64,000 nucleotides of DNA from Miscanthus floridulus (Eukaryota; Streptophyta; Magnoliopsida; Poales; Poaceae): the NCBI RefSeq assembly GCF_019320115.1, contig NC_089584.1, positions 77,753,260 through 77,817,259 of the forward strand, written 5' to 3'. A model generated the notes under the pieces. It did not search any database. It was given only the letters and a program-made list of their open reading frames with translations, and was not told the DNA's origin. The position numbers and the translations under genes are program-made. Shown here one piece after another: positions 36,523 to 47,448 of this stretch (its first letter is position 1; every line of letters starts with the position of its first letter).

Positions 36523-36735
36523 TCCGCCTCGCCCGACGCCTTTTGAGATAGCTCTGCCTCGCCTGAGGGCTCAGGGTTAGTCTCCGTCTCGCCAGACGCC
36601 TTTGGGGCGGGCTCGGTCTCGCCCGAGGGCCGAGGGGTAGACTCAGCCTCGCCTGACCCCAGAGGGGCAGGGTCGGTCTCGCCCAAGAGATAGGGATTAG
36701 CCTCCATTTCGCTCGACGACAAGGAATGAGCTTCA
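36523..36735 (+). repeat. Imperfect short tandem repeats in the Tat LTR U3
   Basis: Six or so degenerate units around a CCTCGCCCGA core, spaced about 30-35 bp. The set recurs at 51599-51811 in the 3' LTR. The position upstream of the TATA box suggests an enhancer-like array (inference). The minus-strand frame with repeated SGEAE/SGETE residues is a by-product. Confidence 0.7.
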
Positions 36736-37457
36736 CCCTGCTCGATATCCAATACTGGTTTCATCTTACCTAAACAACTTCTCCCCATTCCCTCAAGATG
36801 ATGGGTACAGGGCAAGACAAGATGTTCAGGTCAACCATGGCTCCAAGGACCATACCCTGCGCCCTGGCAGGAAAAGTGCTGCCAGGGAACGACGGGACAG
36901 GTGCTTTAGACCCTTCTAGGTGCCACAGAGCTTGAAAGGTATTACAGGTGCGAACTCCTCACCCTGTAGAGTTGTAGGCGCCGCCTTTAGCCCTGGGACA
37001 TGGAACCCGACGAAGATATACGACAACCGCTACGCTCCAGAAAAGGATTTGCTATATCCACGAACGATGGATATTCCGTCACCACGCCATGGACCCGAGG
37101 GAGCGGCGCCCGCTTCCCGACCCCTCAGGTCCACCAAGTCAGAAGACCTTGACCACGACGTTACTCCGGACCCCGACCCCTCGTCCCTCCGACAAAGACT
37201 CATAGGAACCAGAAGGCGTGCGGAGCAAGGCTGGGAGAGGCTAATAAGTCAAAACCACTGTACTACAGCCCATACCCTGCGCAGGGCAGCATTCTGTAAT
37301 CAACCTGACATTCTACAGAGACATCAACAGTATTGTAGGCGCTTATCTTCCTTCGTACTCATTAGAATGAAGAACCAGGCCAGGTAGACGTGAGCCGCAA
37401 GACTAAGTAGAGTACACATCCTAAAGCCCTCACCCTTGTAAAAGCCAGCCCCTTCCT

Positions 37458-37467
37458 CTATAAAAGG
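37458..37467 (+). promoter_or_regulatory. TATA box of the Tat 5' LTR
   Basis: CTATAAAAGG lies about 320 bp before the LTR end. The same block is at 52534-52543 in the 3' LTR and at 7574-7583 in the solo LTR, so it is the conserved core promoter for the element RNA. Confidence 0.85.
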
Positions 37468-37779
37468 GGATGCGCTTCCTCCATCAAAGGGATGGACTTT
37501 TGACCGAACAATTCAAGACACACACACACAGTCAGGCTGCTACCAAGCTCTTGACCTCCTTTCAACCCTTCCATCAGAGACTTAGGACCAGTCCCTCTCT
37601 CAATCGTTTGTACCCCCTGCTACAACCGTTCATGGTGCTAATAACATGAGCAGCAACCAACTGGACGTAGGGACATTCGGCCCGAACCAGTATAAATCTT
37701 GTGTCCTTTAGCGCACCATCCGAGCCTAACGCGCATTACTATAAATTTACTTGCCGGTGTTTATACAAAACACCGACAG

Positions 37780-37798
37780 TTGGCGCGCCAGGTAGGGG
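37780..37798 (+). other. Tat primer-binding site
   Basis: TTGGCGCGCCAGGTAGGGG begins two bases after the LTR. This motif recurs as the primer site of grass Tat/RIRE2-type elements and differs from the Met-type sites of the other elements here. I do not assign the tRNA. Confidence 0.8.
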
Positions 37799-37824
37799 TC
37801 TTGCGCGTTCCAAAAAGGCCTCGG

Positions 37825-39819
37825 ATGGCCACCCACACAATCAGTTGGGCCCCGAGCGCACACGTGTGTTTCGGTGACCTAGATTTCATCATCACACTAG
37901 GAGGAGAGCTGGCGCTAACTCACACAGCCACCCCGTCTCTCCCTTCCACCGACCTCAGCCGTCTTAGGCTTGAGGGCCCGCCGGACAACTCCCTTGGACC
38001 CTAGTCATCAAGGGAGGCCATGCACAATGTCACTCTATGTCTAGAAGGTCCCATATGGAGCGCCCCGATAGCGTTTCTGTTCAGTCTCCGCAATGCTGCA
38101 GCGACCGCTGGCCACCTCCTAGCACTATGTGTGGTTCAGTCACCCACAGACATCGAGTTCGTGGGGGCGATTGAGCATGATACGGAGACCCTCTATGGGC
38201 TCCTCAACGAGGAGCCAGGGTCGTTCTCCAGCTCAAATTCTAGTAGGGGGAGCCACCACCCTTCCCGGGAATGCTTCATGACGTAGACCCCCGAGGGTCA
38301 CGTCGAAAGTATCTCTGAGGAAGAGGTCACCCCTACAAACAACCCTGACGGTAGATCTGGGGAAGAGACAACAGCCCCATCTCACCTAAGGATGGAGCAG
38401 CTGAGGGCCCGTCAGCAAGAGATCGATGAGGCTAGGCAAGGGCTCATCCGGGAGTATGTGGACATCAATCGTGAGATTGAACACCACAAAGACGGGGGGC
38501 GTGCGCGCGCCATGGCCTGCACCGTACACCAAAGGATCCTCACCGATGATGGGACCCTTCCTCACTTTGCCTGAGCCAGCCAGAACATCACCGCAGCAAC
38601 TGCCTTGCTGCATGGCCTTCCGGAGGCCGCGATGTTCGAGGATCGCCGCGCCCGCCAAGAAATTTGCACGTTGCTCGAGTGTGCGGCGGTGCAGCAGGCA
38701 GAAAGTTCATTGTCCCGACGACGCAAACTCGACACTAGCCAGCGCACACCCTTAGTGCGTCCCACCAAGGACGCATCTGTTCACCAAACACCGCTAGGCG
38801 GCAGGCAGCCCTCTGCCGTCCTAGTGCATCAACGCCACGGCCATGACCGCGACGTACGCAGCATCATCGACGCTCGTAAACGCGCCCATGGCGACCTAGG
38901 TGAGGCAGCACACCACGGCTACCATCCCCAATGTGGCGGATGCTACGACAGCAACGAGGACCGAAGCCCGATCCTCGGCCTACCAGTCCCTCAAGCCTTT
39001 GGCCGACACATCCTCAATGCTGCGTTCCCCCTAAGGTATCGACCACCTACCAACATCCCTAAATATTTTGGTGAAACAAATCCCGGGCTTTGGCTCGAAG
39101 ACTATCGACTTGCATGTCAGGCTGGTGGTGTGAGTGATGATGATTTCATTATTCACAATCTCCCACTGTTCTTGGCTGATTCGGCGCGAGCATGGCTGGA
39201 GCACCTACCGTCCAATACCATTCAGAGTTGGGCGGATCTAACGGAGATCTTCGTGGGTAACTTCCAGGGCACATACAAACGCCCTAGAAACCCATGGGAC
39301 CTCAAGAACTGCCGCTAGAAGGCCAATGAAACCCTTCGCGGGTACATCCGGCGCTTCTCTCGGCAGTGCAACGAGCTCCCCAACGTCGCCGACATCGACG
39401 TGATAGGAGCCTTTCTGTCCAGGACAACCTGCGAATCCCTAGTCCACAAGCTAGGACGCAGGGGCCCGTGGACTACCAAGGAACTCCTGGACATCGCCAC
39501 CAGTCACGCCTTCGGAGAGGAGGCGATCGGAGCCATCTTTGATCGCTCCGATGGAAAGACGAGGCGGGACAAGGACGCCGGCGAAGGCACCTCCAACCAT
39601 CCTGCCAAAAGGAAAAATAAGAAGCAATGGCGCGACAACTCGCTCGTGGCCGCTGCCGACCGCAAAGGTGGCCGGAAGCCCATGGAGGGCACTCTGAACC
39701 ACTTCGAGAAAATGCTCGAGGGGCCATGCCCAAACCACGCCTTCCTGGCCAAGCATCTATACAAGGATTGCGGCCTCATGCGCAAATACTTGGCCGGGGG
39801 CCTTAACAAAGGGGAGTAG
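37825..39819 (+). pseudogene. Tat gag
   Basis: The frame opens at ATG 37825 (MATHTISWAPSAH) and stays in one phase through gag and pol to 43920. The N-terminal part is variable. A central region has Arg/Glu helices (REIEHHKD). The capsid domain of Retrotrans_gag type lies around 39010-39420 (FPLRYRPPTNIPKYFGETNP, SARAWLEHLPSNTIQSWADL, FVGNFQGTY, RRFSRQCNELPN). A Lys-rich stretch precedes a CCHC-like segment (CPNHAFLAKHLYKDC, about 39728-39772). In-frame stops are TAG at 38002, 38284, 39316 and 39817, and TGA at 38572. The stop at 39316 falls where the family has Gln. There is no frameshift. Confidence 0.9.
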
Positions 39820-40680
39820 GGGAAGGAACCTATTCCCACCATAGACGACGCAGAGGAGAAGGACGACGCCTTCCCAACGCCAATCGGTGCCCTCATGATC
39901 TTCGGAGGATCAATGGCCTATGACTCCAAGTGCCGCTAGAAGGTCACGCGCCGCGAGGTCTACACGGCCGGGCCGGTCATACCTGCCTTCCTCCGATGGT
40001 CGGAATCTGCCATAACCTTCGACCAGACTGACCATCCGGATGCTGTCCCACACCCGAGAAGGTACCCACTTGTCATCGATCCAATCGTCGATCCAAAGTG
40101 GCTCATGAAAGTACTGATGGACGGAGGCAGCGGCCTCAACATCATGTACGCCAAGATGCTCGACGAGATGGGTGTCGACCGAACGAACCTCCGTCCCATC
40201 CGAGCACCTTTCCATGGTGTCATGCCTAGTAGGCAAGCCGTGCCACTGGGGCAGATCGATCTACCCATCACTTTTGGGGATTGGTCCAATTACTGGACTG
40301 AGACCCTCACCTTCAACGTAGTGGGGTTCCCGGGGACTTTCCACGCCATTCTGGGACGACCATGCTACGTGAAGTTCATGGCCATCCCCAATTATGCATA
40401 CCTTAAGCTGAAGATGCTGGGCCCCCGCGGGGTCATCACCATCGGCACCTCCTTCCGGTGCGCTTACGAGTGCGAGGTCGAATGCTGTGGACACGCATCC
40501 GTAGTCATCGCCTCTGAAGAACTCTCCACCCTCAAGGAAGAGGTCGTTGAAGAGGCACCCGACGCGAAGAAATCAACCGGGTCGTTCGAATCCGTAGAAG
40601 GCTCCAAGGAGGTCCTCTTGGACCCCAGCAGCTCTGAGGGCAAAAAAGTCCGTATTGGGACCACGCTCTCCTCCAAATAG
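39820..40680 (+). pseudogene. Tat pol: protease region
   Basis: Same frame as gag. The aspartic protease motif is VLMDGGSGLNIMYAKML (about 40110-40160), the DGGS form seen in Tat elements in place of DSG. It is followed by GFPGTFHAILGRPCYVKFMA (40327-40386), the usual second protease block, and an acidic linker. Stops are TAG at 39937 and at 40678. Confidence 0.88.
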
Positions 40681-42084
40681 GAAAGCGCGCTCGTCGACTT
40701 CCTCTGCGACAACAAAGACATCTTTGCGTGGAAACCTTCGGATATGCCAGGCATCCCGAGGGAGGTCGCCGAGCATACTCTCCAGATCCTCCCGGGCTCC
40801 AAGCTGGTGAAGCAACGCCAGTGCCGCTTCGATGAGGAGAAACGTAGGGCCATCGGCGAGGAGATAGCCAAACTACTGGCCGCAAGATTCATTAAGGAAG
40901 TATACCACCCAAAGTGGTTAGCAAATCCCGTTCTTGTGCGAAAGAAGAGCGGGAAATGGAGAATGTGTGTCGATTATACCGGCCTCAACAAAGCATGTCC
41001 AAAGGATTCGTTTCCTTTGCAATGAATAGACCAAATAGTCGATTCCACCTCAGGGTGCGAAACCCTCTGCTTCCTTGACGCATACTCCGGCTACCACCAA
41101 ATTGCGATGAAAGAGTCCGACCAACTCGCGACATCTTTTATCACCCCCTTCGGATCATTTTGCTACATTTCAATGCCGTTCGGTCTGAAGAATGCTAGGG
41201 CGACTTACCAGCGCTGTATGCTCAATTGCTTCGGAGACTTCATCGGGCGAACCGTTGAGGCCTATGTTGATGACATCGTAGTCAAGTCCAAGCAAGCTGA
41301 CCACCTTGTCGCCGACCTTGAACAAACCTTTGCGAAACTCTGGGCAAACAGCATCAAACTCAATACCGAAAAATGTGTTTTCGGGGTCTCGAGGGGCATG
41401 CTTCTTGGCTTCATCATCTCCGAGCGTGGCATCGAAGCCAACCCAGAGAAGATATCAGCCATCACAAGGATGGGCCTGATCCAAAGCATAAAGGGGGTTC
41501 AGCAGATCACAGGGTGCCTTGCCACCCTTAGCCGATTCATTTCGCGCCTCAGTGAACGAGGACTCCCCCTTTATCGACTCCTGAAGAAATCTGACCGCTT
41601 CGAGTGGACAACCGAGGCTCAGGAAGCGCTTGACATGGTTAAACGATTTTTAACTAAACCTCCGGTCCTAGTGCCTCCATGCAACGGAGAATCCCTCCTA
41701 CTATATATATTGGCCACCACCCAAGTGGTTAGCTCCGCCTTAGTAGTAGAGCGAGAGGAAGAGGGGTGCGCCTTCAAGGTGCAGCGCCCTGTATATTTCA
41801 TTAGTGAGGTGTTATCCAACTCCAAAACCTACTACTCCCAAATCCAGAAACTCCTCTACACCGTTTTCATCACCAAAAGGAAGCTACGCCACTACTTTGA
41901 GTCACACCCCGTGATAGTAGTGACATCATTCCCCCTCGGCGAGGTCGTCCATAGCCACGACGCTACGGGAAGAACCACAAAGTGGGCACTTGAGCTGATG
42001 GATTAGGGCATTTCTTATGCCCCCCAAATAGCGATCAAATCTCAGGTACTGGCTGACTTCATCATGGATTGGACCGAGGTCTAG
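40681..42084 (+). pseudogene. Tat pol: reverse transcriptase and first RNase H
   Basis: RVT_1 blocks are visible in order: NPVLVRKKSGKWRMCVDYTG (about 40924-40983), LNKACPKDSFPL, FLDAYSGYHQIAM, FGLKNARATYQRC and the catalytic YVDD at 41263-41274 (AYVDDIVVKS). KLNTEKCVFGV and LGFIISERGIEANPEKI follow. The connection/RNase H part (QEALDMVKRFLTKPPVLV, YFISEVLSNSKTYYSQIQKL) continues to about 42000. It lacks an obvious catalytic set, as in Tat elements where a second RNase H does the work. Stops are TGA at 41023 (probably CGA) and TAG at 42004 and 42082. Confidence 0.93.
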
Positions 42085-42600
42085 ATGCCACCAGCAGCCG
42101 TTGATCAAGAGTACTGGACAATGTACTTCGATGGATCGCTGATGAAGAAGGGCGCCAGAGCAGGACTAGTTTTTGTATCTCCCCTCGGGGTCCACATGAG
42201 GTACATGGTTTGGCTCCATTTCCCCTCATCAAACAATACTGCAGAATACGAAGCGCTCATCAACGGCCTACGAATCGCCATCGAGCTGGGCATCCGACGC
42301 CTCGACATCAGGGGCGACTCTCAGCTGGTCGTCAACTAGGTCATGAAAGAGTCATGCTACCATGATGCCAAGATGGAGGCATACTATCAAGAAGTCCGAT
42401 GGCTGGAGGACAAATTCGATAGTCTCAAACTCAATCACATCCCAAGGTGCCTCAACGACGCAGCCGACACGCTTGCAAAAGTAGTGTCCGGCCGAGAGCC
42501 AGTCCTGACAGGCGTCTTTGCCAGTGATCAACACAAACCCTCGGTACGCTATGCAGGGTCAGAACGAGCCGATGATGGCCCATCTAGTCCGACCCCAGGG
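42085..42600 (+). pseudogene. Tat pol: second (archaeal-like) RNase H
   Basis: WTMYFDGSLMKKGARAGLV, then SSNNTAEYEALINGLRIA, then DIRGDSQLVVN give the Asp-Glu-Asp catalytic residues of an archaeal-type RNase H (about 42115-42336). A TAG at 42337 (CAG in relatives) follows, then ADTLAKVVSGRE. Possession of two RNase H domains is a known mark of the Tat lineage and supports the classification. Confidence 0.9.
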
Positions 42601-43920
42601 GCCAATCCGCCAGCTGCTCCGCCCGACCCCGAGGTCATGGAGCTTGAAGAGGACCTAGTAGTGGAGTCTGACCCTCCTGATGACTGGAGAACGCTTTACC
42701 TCGACTACCTCCTCCACGACATACTACCGGCAGACAAGATGGAAGCCCGACGGCTTGCACGACGCGCCAAGTCCTTCGTTCTTGTAGAGGGCAAACTCTA
42801 CAAACGGAGTCACATTGGGATTCTGCAACTCTGTATCCCTGGCGAACAGGGAAAACTCCTACTGGGCGACATCCATGGTGGAGTCTGCAGTCATCATGCT
42901 GCACCAAGAACCTTGGTTGGGAATGCATTCCGACAAGGTTTCTACTGGCCCACCGCAGTAGCCGATGCCGAGCAAATTGTACGCACCTACGAAGGGTGCC
43001 AGTACTATGCTCGGCAAACACACCTCCTAGCCCAGGCTCTCTAGATGATCCCCATCACGTGGCCCTTCGCGGTCTGGGGGCTCGACCTGGTTGGGCCACT
43101 CAAAAAGGCGCCCGGGGGCTTCACCCACCTGCTTATCACCACAGACAAGTTTACAAAATGGATTGAAGCTCGACCAATATCCACGATCAAATCCAAGCAA
43201 GCAGTGCTGTTCTTCCTCGACATCACCCATCGCTTTGGAGTACCGAACTCCATCATCACAGACAACGGCACGCAGTTCACCGGTAGGAAATTCGTTCGAT
43301 TCTGTGATGAACAACACATCCGAATCGATTGGGCAGCCATCGCACACCCCTAGACAAATGGGCAGGTCGAGCACGCAAACGGCATGCTCCTTCAAGGCCT
43401 CAAACCTAGAATTTTCAATCGGTTGAACAAGTTCGGCGCACGCTGGCTTGCTGAGCTCCTGGCCATGCTCTGGAGCCTAAGGACAACTCCTAGCCAGGCC
43501 ACCAGCTACACACCCTTCTTCATGGTCTACGGTTCTGAGGCCGTTCTTCCAATGGACCTTGACTATGGAGCGCCAAGAATCAGGGCATACGACGAACAGG
43601 GGGCCGAGGCATCCCACCAAGATGCCATGGACCAGCTAGAAGAAGCCCGTGACATCGCCCTCCTCCGTTCGGCTAAGTACCAGCAGGCGTTGCGATGGTA
43701 CCACAGCCGACGGGTGTAGGGTCGAGCCTTCAACGTCGGAGACCTCGTCCTCCATCGTGTGTAGAGCAACAAGGACCACCACAAACTCTCCCCACCCAGG
43801 GAAGGGCCCTACATCGTCACGGAAGTACTTCACCCAGGCGCCTACCGGCTAAAAACCATCAACAGCGAGGTCTTCACCAACGCCTAGAACATTGAGCAGC
43901 TACGTCGTTTTTACCCTTAA
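42601..43920 (+). pseudogene. Tat pol: integrase and C-terminus
   Basis: The HHCC finger is DIHGGVCSHHAAPRTLVGNA ... CQYYARQTH (about 42868-43020). The core has WGLDLVGPLKKAPGGF (43078 on), SIITDNGTQFTGRKF (43252 on) and NGQVEHANG (43360 on) for the Asp-Asp-Glu triad. The C-terminal part (RAFNVGDLVLHRV, GPYIVTEVLHPGAYRLKTIN, IEQLRRFYP) ends at the natural TAA 43918-43920. Stops are TAG at 43042, 43351, 43717, 43762 and 43885. The integrase end is copied in inverse orientation just downstream. Confidence 0.93.
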
Positions 43921-44352
43921 AATAAGCATACACTCTTCCTTATCAGTTTTTGTCATAACAAAACCCCGATCCTTAGTGATTTCCGACCCCTGCAAATCAT
44001 GAGGGGTCAGACCTCACTCAGGGGCTGGCATGTGATCATAACATGTTCCAGGCATTGGTGAAGACCTCGCCGTTGATGGTTTTCAGCCGGTAGGCGCCTG
44101 GGCGAAGTACTTCCACGATGACGTAGGGCCCTTCCCAGGGTGGGGAGAGTTTGTGGCGGTCCTTGTTGCTCTACACAAGATGGAGGACGAGGTCTCCAAT
44201 GTTGAAGGCTCGACCCCGCACCCGTCGGCTGTGGTACCATCGCAACGCCTGCTGGTACTTAGCCGAACAGAGGAGGGCGACGTCGCGGGCTTCTTCTAGC
44301 TGGTCCATGGTGTCTTGGTGGGATGCCTCGGCCCCCTATTCATCATATGACA
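43586..44352. repeat. Inverted duplication of the pol 3' end (~300-bp arms, ~155-bp spacer)
   Basis: The arms are about 43586-43890 and 44046-44352. The right arm, read on the minus strand, encodes the same integrase C-terminus (GAYRLKTINGEVFTNAWN). At the site of the 43885 TAG the right arm has TGG (Trp). At the site of the 43717 TAG it has CGG (Arg). Both arms carry the TAG of 43762. The right arm is therefore either an older duplicate or was copied from a relative. A transcript through here could fold back. Confidence 0.92.
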
Positions 44353-44783
44353 TATGTAATACAAGTATTACGCTTGCAAAAACCTCCTATATTGTATTTA
44401 CAAACATTCTCTAAAGTTTTCCATTCGTCTCATAAACGAGTCCTAAGGGCTAAGATTTTGGGAACCAATTCTGAATACAACTGGTAGGACTGCAGGACAC
44501 CCACGCCCCAACAGCTGCAACCTCTTTGCTCACCAGCTCAATTAGAATTAGTTCACCCACGTTCCTAGTTTCTTATGACTTAGACCATGAGAAGGGTCGG
44601 AAAGCATTAAAATCATTTCTACGAAAAGGAGAAAGATAAAAAATTACTTGTCATAAGCAAAAGTGTAAATTTGTTCATTTTTTGCACAAATTTGCCACTT
44701 ACAAAGTGATTTCATTACAAAAAGGGATAATATACTTATAAATTCAGAGGACTGTTTACTCGGGGGCTTCCCCACAATGTTAT

Positions 44784-45386
44784 TCAATTACAGTCTCTGC
44801 TTAGCTTTACTACAAGTACTGCTGCGGTCGCCGTGCCACGCTCTCCATCGGCGATGCTCGGGGCATGTACACGGGCCAGCTCGTCTACTGCGGTTGCCGC
44901 GCCACGCTCTCCATCGGCGACGCCCGGGGCTTGTACATAGGCCAGCTCGCCTACTGCGGTCGTCGCACCATGCTCTCCATCGGCGACACCCAGGGCGTGT
45001 ACACAGGCCAGCTCATCTACTGCGGTCGCCGCGCCACACTCTCCATCGGTGATACCCTGCCGCTTCGTGGGATCCTCGAAGGCGCTGTCATCTGCAACGC
45101 CTCCACCGGGGCATCCGAGGACTACGCCATCATCGTCAGCCGCAACCCCAACAGTGACGCCTCCGCCAAGGCATCCGGGGACTATGCCATCGTCACTAGC
45201 CACAACCCTGACAACGGCGTAAGGGTAGGAAACGGCTCCCACCAAAGGAGGAACACAGTGAACGACGGCGCAGTCAACGACGTACGGCGCCCACCGATGC
45301 CTCTTCTCCTTCGGCAGCAGCGACTCCTCAGCAAGGGCAGCACGCACCATCTCATCTATGCTAGATAACCTCCGGCTCGACATCAC
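44784..45386 (-). CDS. Antisense ORF with 22-residue repeats, unknown product
   Basis: An uninterrupted 200-residue minus-strand frame inside the Tat 3' region. It starts MMSSRRLSSIDEMVRAALAE and continues through a Val/Gly-rich part. It ends in three and a half copies of a 22-residue unit (core VADGERGAATAVDELA) encoded by the 66-bp tandem repeat at 44822-45050. No family is recognised. Being open over 600 bp in an element whose pol has 16 stops is notable, but GC-rich repeats can stay open by chance. Confidence 0.4.
   Translation of the reverse strand: MMSSRRLSSIDEMVRAALAEESLLPKEKRHRWAPYVVDCAVVHCVPPLVGAVSYPYAVVRVVASDDGIVPGCLGGGVTVGVAADDDGVVLGCPGGGVADDSAFEDPTKRQGITDGECGAATAVDELACVHALGVADGEHGATTAVGELAYVQAPGVADGERGAATAVDELARVHAPSIADGERGTATAAVLVVKLSRDCN
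44822..45050. repeat. 66-bp tandem repeat, about 3.5 copies
   Basis: Units start CTGCGGT at 44822, 44888, 44954 and 45020, exactly 66 bp apart, with a few substitutions between units. The period is a multiple of three, so the minus-strand frame is kept through all copies. Confidence 0.95.
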
Positions 45387-47448
45387 ACTCTAGATTCACA
45401 AGCGAATTTGTGAGTTTTCTCTATCTCTGGCATTACTCTTCCTCACTCAGGAACCACCACGACGCACGGACGCATTCGGCGGAAAGGAAGAAGAAGGAGA
45501 GATAGCGGCTCAGAGGTAGAAGAGGAGGTGGGATGAGAACTCTCCCCCCTCCCTATTTAAAGAGGAGGCGCTGTAGCTAAGGAAAGGTGAAAGGTTGGAT
45601 GAAAAATCCTCTCTCTTCCCCTCCTTAAATATGAAATTAATGCTGATAGATACCTGAGGGGACGCGTCGGAACTGACGGGACACGCCCCGGTCAACGAGG
45701 CATCCCCCCTTGGTCAAACTGGACACTGCCTTGGTATGGCCCACCACTGACCCGCTCCGGACGCAGCAATTAAGGTGCCCACATAGGCAGACAACCCTTT
45801 GCCTCCCCATGTAGGATCATGGGATGATTCGACGACAAGACCTCTATGAAGCAGAGCCCCAACGGATCTCCTAGGCCAGCCATTCGGCCCAGAAGAGACG
45901 ACAAATGAACGTCCAAAGAAAGATAAGCATCTCTGCCTTCTTACTTTACGCGTTAAAATTCATTCTCGAGCTTCTGACCCCATCAAACGGCGGGGATGCG
46001 AACATCACTCGAGGGCTGCCGAGGATGTCTACCAGTCTAGACATCCTCCTCACCCAAACCCCCCCCCCCCCCCGTACGCTTGAAACGAAGGGTGCGAAAT
46101 ACGAGCATAAAACTTTGAGTAAAACTGGACGAACTAGCAGACCCTACGCCTCGGTAGCTACGGTGTTTCTGTTCACCAAAAAAATCATGCTCAACGCCCC
46201 TCGCGTCTCTAGCTTCGACGTCTGCCTTCTCAAGAAGGGTTCGGAGGGGTCTGTCTATAGAATCTCCCCCAAAGGAGAAGCTGTCAGGTTGCCCAAGTTA
46301 ATTAAACGGCTCGGACCGCCACCGAGATATGAAAAACAAAGAATAGCAATTCTTATGCAGGTTACTCCAACCTCATCGTGAACATCAGGGCCCAAACCTT
46401 GCACGGACACATCTAGTAGGAGCTTTTCATCACTCATACCGCCAAGGTAACGTTACCGACCCCGCCTTCATTTCGATTATATTATGCATATGCAAAACAT
46501 CCCAATGCTTCGTGTCGCATCACGAAACGACCGTCGCCTCATTCGATATAGGCGGCCGTAGGCCAAGGTTTGAAGGTCAGCCCGCAAAGGGCTTGAGGCC
46601 ACCTCATGCCGAATAGAGCCAGGGAGAAATAACTGAGACAAGCCCCAGCAGCCCTGCCCGACCCCACTTAGAAGCGGATAGGGATGTCTCAACCTTTTCT
46701 CATTCGATTCTAACCCTAAGCCAAACCCAAAGAATCTCCATCGAGGAGAGGCCATCGGGCCGCCTGAGCCTATTGAACGGCTCGAGCATCTGCCGGGAGG
46801 CAGGTTAAGAAGTTGTGGAGTGCCACCAGAGGGCTCTGCCGACCCCATAAGCAAATGATGGACCCAGATTCCACACGAACATACCCGTTAGTGAGCTCGT
46901 TGAGCGCGATACTCAAGCCATCGAGGCAAGTGTCGTTTACTCAGCCCCTCCGATTGCGAAAATCGAGGACGGGGTAACACGCAAATTACGACCGACCCCT
47001 ATTAGACCCTGACCAAGCCCGAGGGCTCGAGCCAATCAATATAGGGACACAGGTTCGAAGGCCCTACCTTGCCGAGCCCATAGAGTCCCTAGTTGAGGAT
47101 TTCTATTGGAAGACAGGGCAGGGAATATCGCAATGCCATCCAAGGACTTCATCGACCCTATCACCAAAACCATGGTTCCGGTCTCCAGTAACCCCCGACC
47201 CTAGCAAATGCAGGGGGTCAGACCTTACTCGGGGGCTGGTTAAGGTATGCCTACCTTCTTTCTTTCTTTCAAAACAATCTCCTCGCATCAAGACCAGCGG
47301 CAAGATTCGGGGGAATAGATTGGTAAGATCGCAAAAAATCAAACAAAATGAGATTATGAAGCAAAATCATGAAACCGCGTCCAGACTCGAAAATACCGAC
47401 ACTTGTCCACATATTACATATAAGTTGTTCTCAAAATTATTCGACTAA
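45387..47448. other. Tat 3' region between pol and the antisense gene, no gene assigned
   Basis: Two kilobases without a convincing product. It contains a run of 15 C (46059-46073) next to a 10-bp stem-loop (46021-46048). It also contains a polypurine-like motif, CTTACTCGGGGGCTGG (about 47224-47239), similar to ones near 44015 and 44757. The longest frames (45905-46381 plus, 46477-46854 minus) overlap on opposite strands and show no domain. Confidence 0.55.

Larger units (their letters stand above)
36404..37778 (+). repeat. Tat element 5' LTR (1375 bp)
   Basis: Ends in CACCGACA immediately before the primer site. It contains imperfect ~30-33 bp repeats built on GTCTCGCCCGAGG (36523-36735) and a TATA box at 37458. 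Differences from the 3' LTR are mostly C/T and G/A transitions. Confidence 0.95.

Noticed and set aside
36503..36815. Minus-strand frames with repeated SGEAE/SGETE units in the Tat LTR
   Set aside because: They arise from the short DNA repeats of the LTR and occur again in the 3' LTR; no gene is expected there.
37825..43920. Reassigned or read-through TAG codons as an explanation for the TAG-rich gag-pol
   Set aside because: This is nuclear plant DNA with the standard code. The TAGs sit at scattered family Gln/Trp/Arg positions, the element has other decay, and deamination at methylated sites explains the pattern.
44822..45050. CRISPR-like repeat array
   Set aside because: Units are directly adjacent 66-bp tandem repeats without unique spacers, in a plant retrotransposon.
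45905..46381. 158-codon plus-strand frame in the Tat 3' region
   Set aside because: It includes the translated C15 run, overlaps a minus-strand frame of similar length nearby, and shows no domain.
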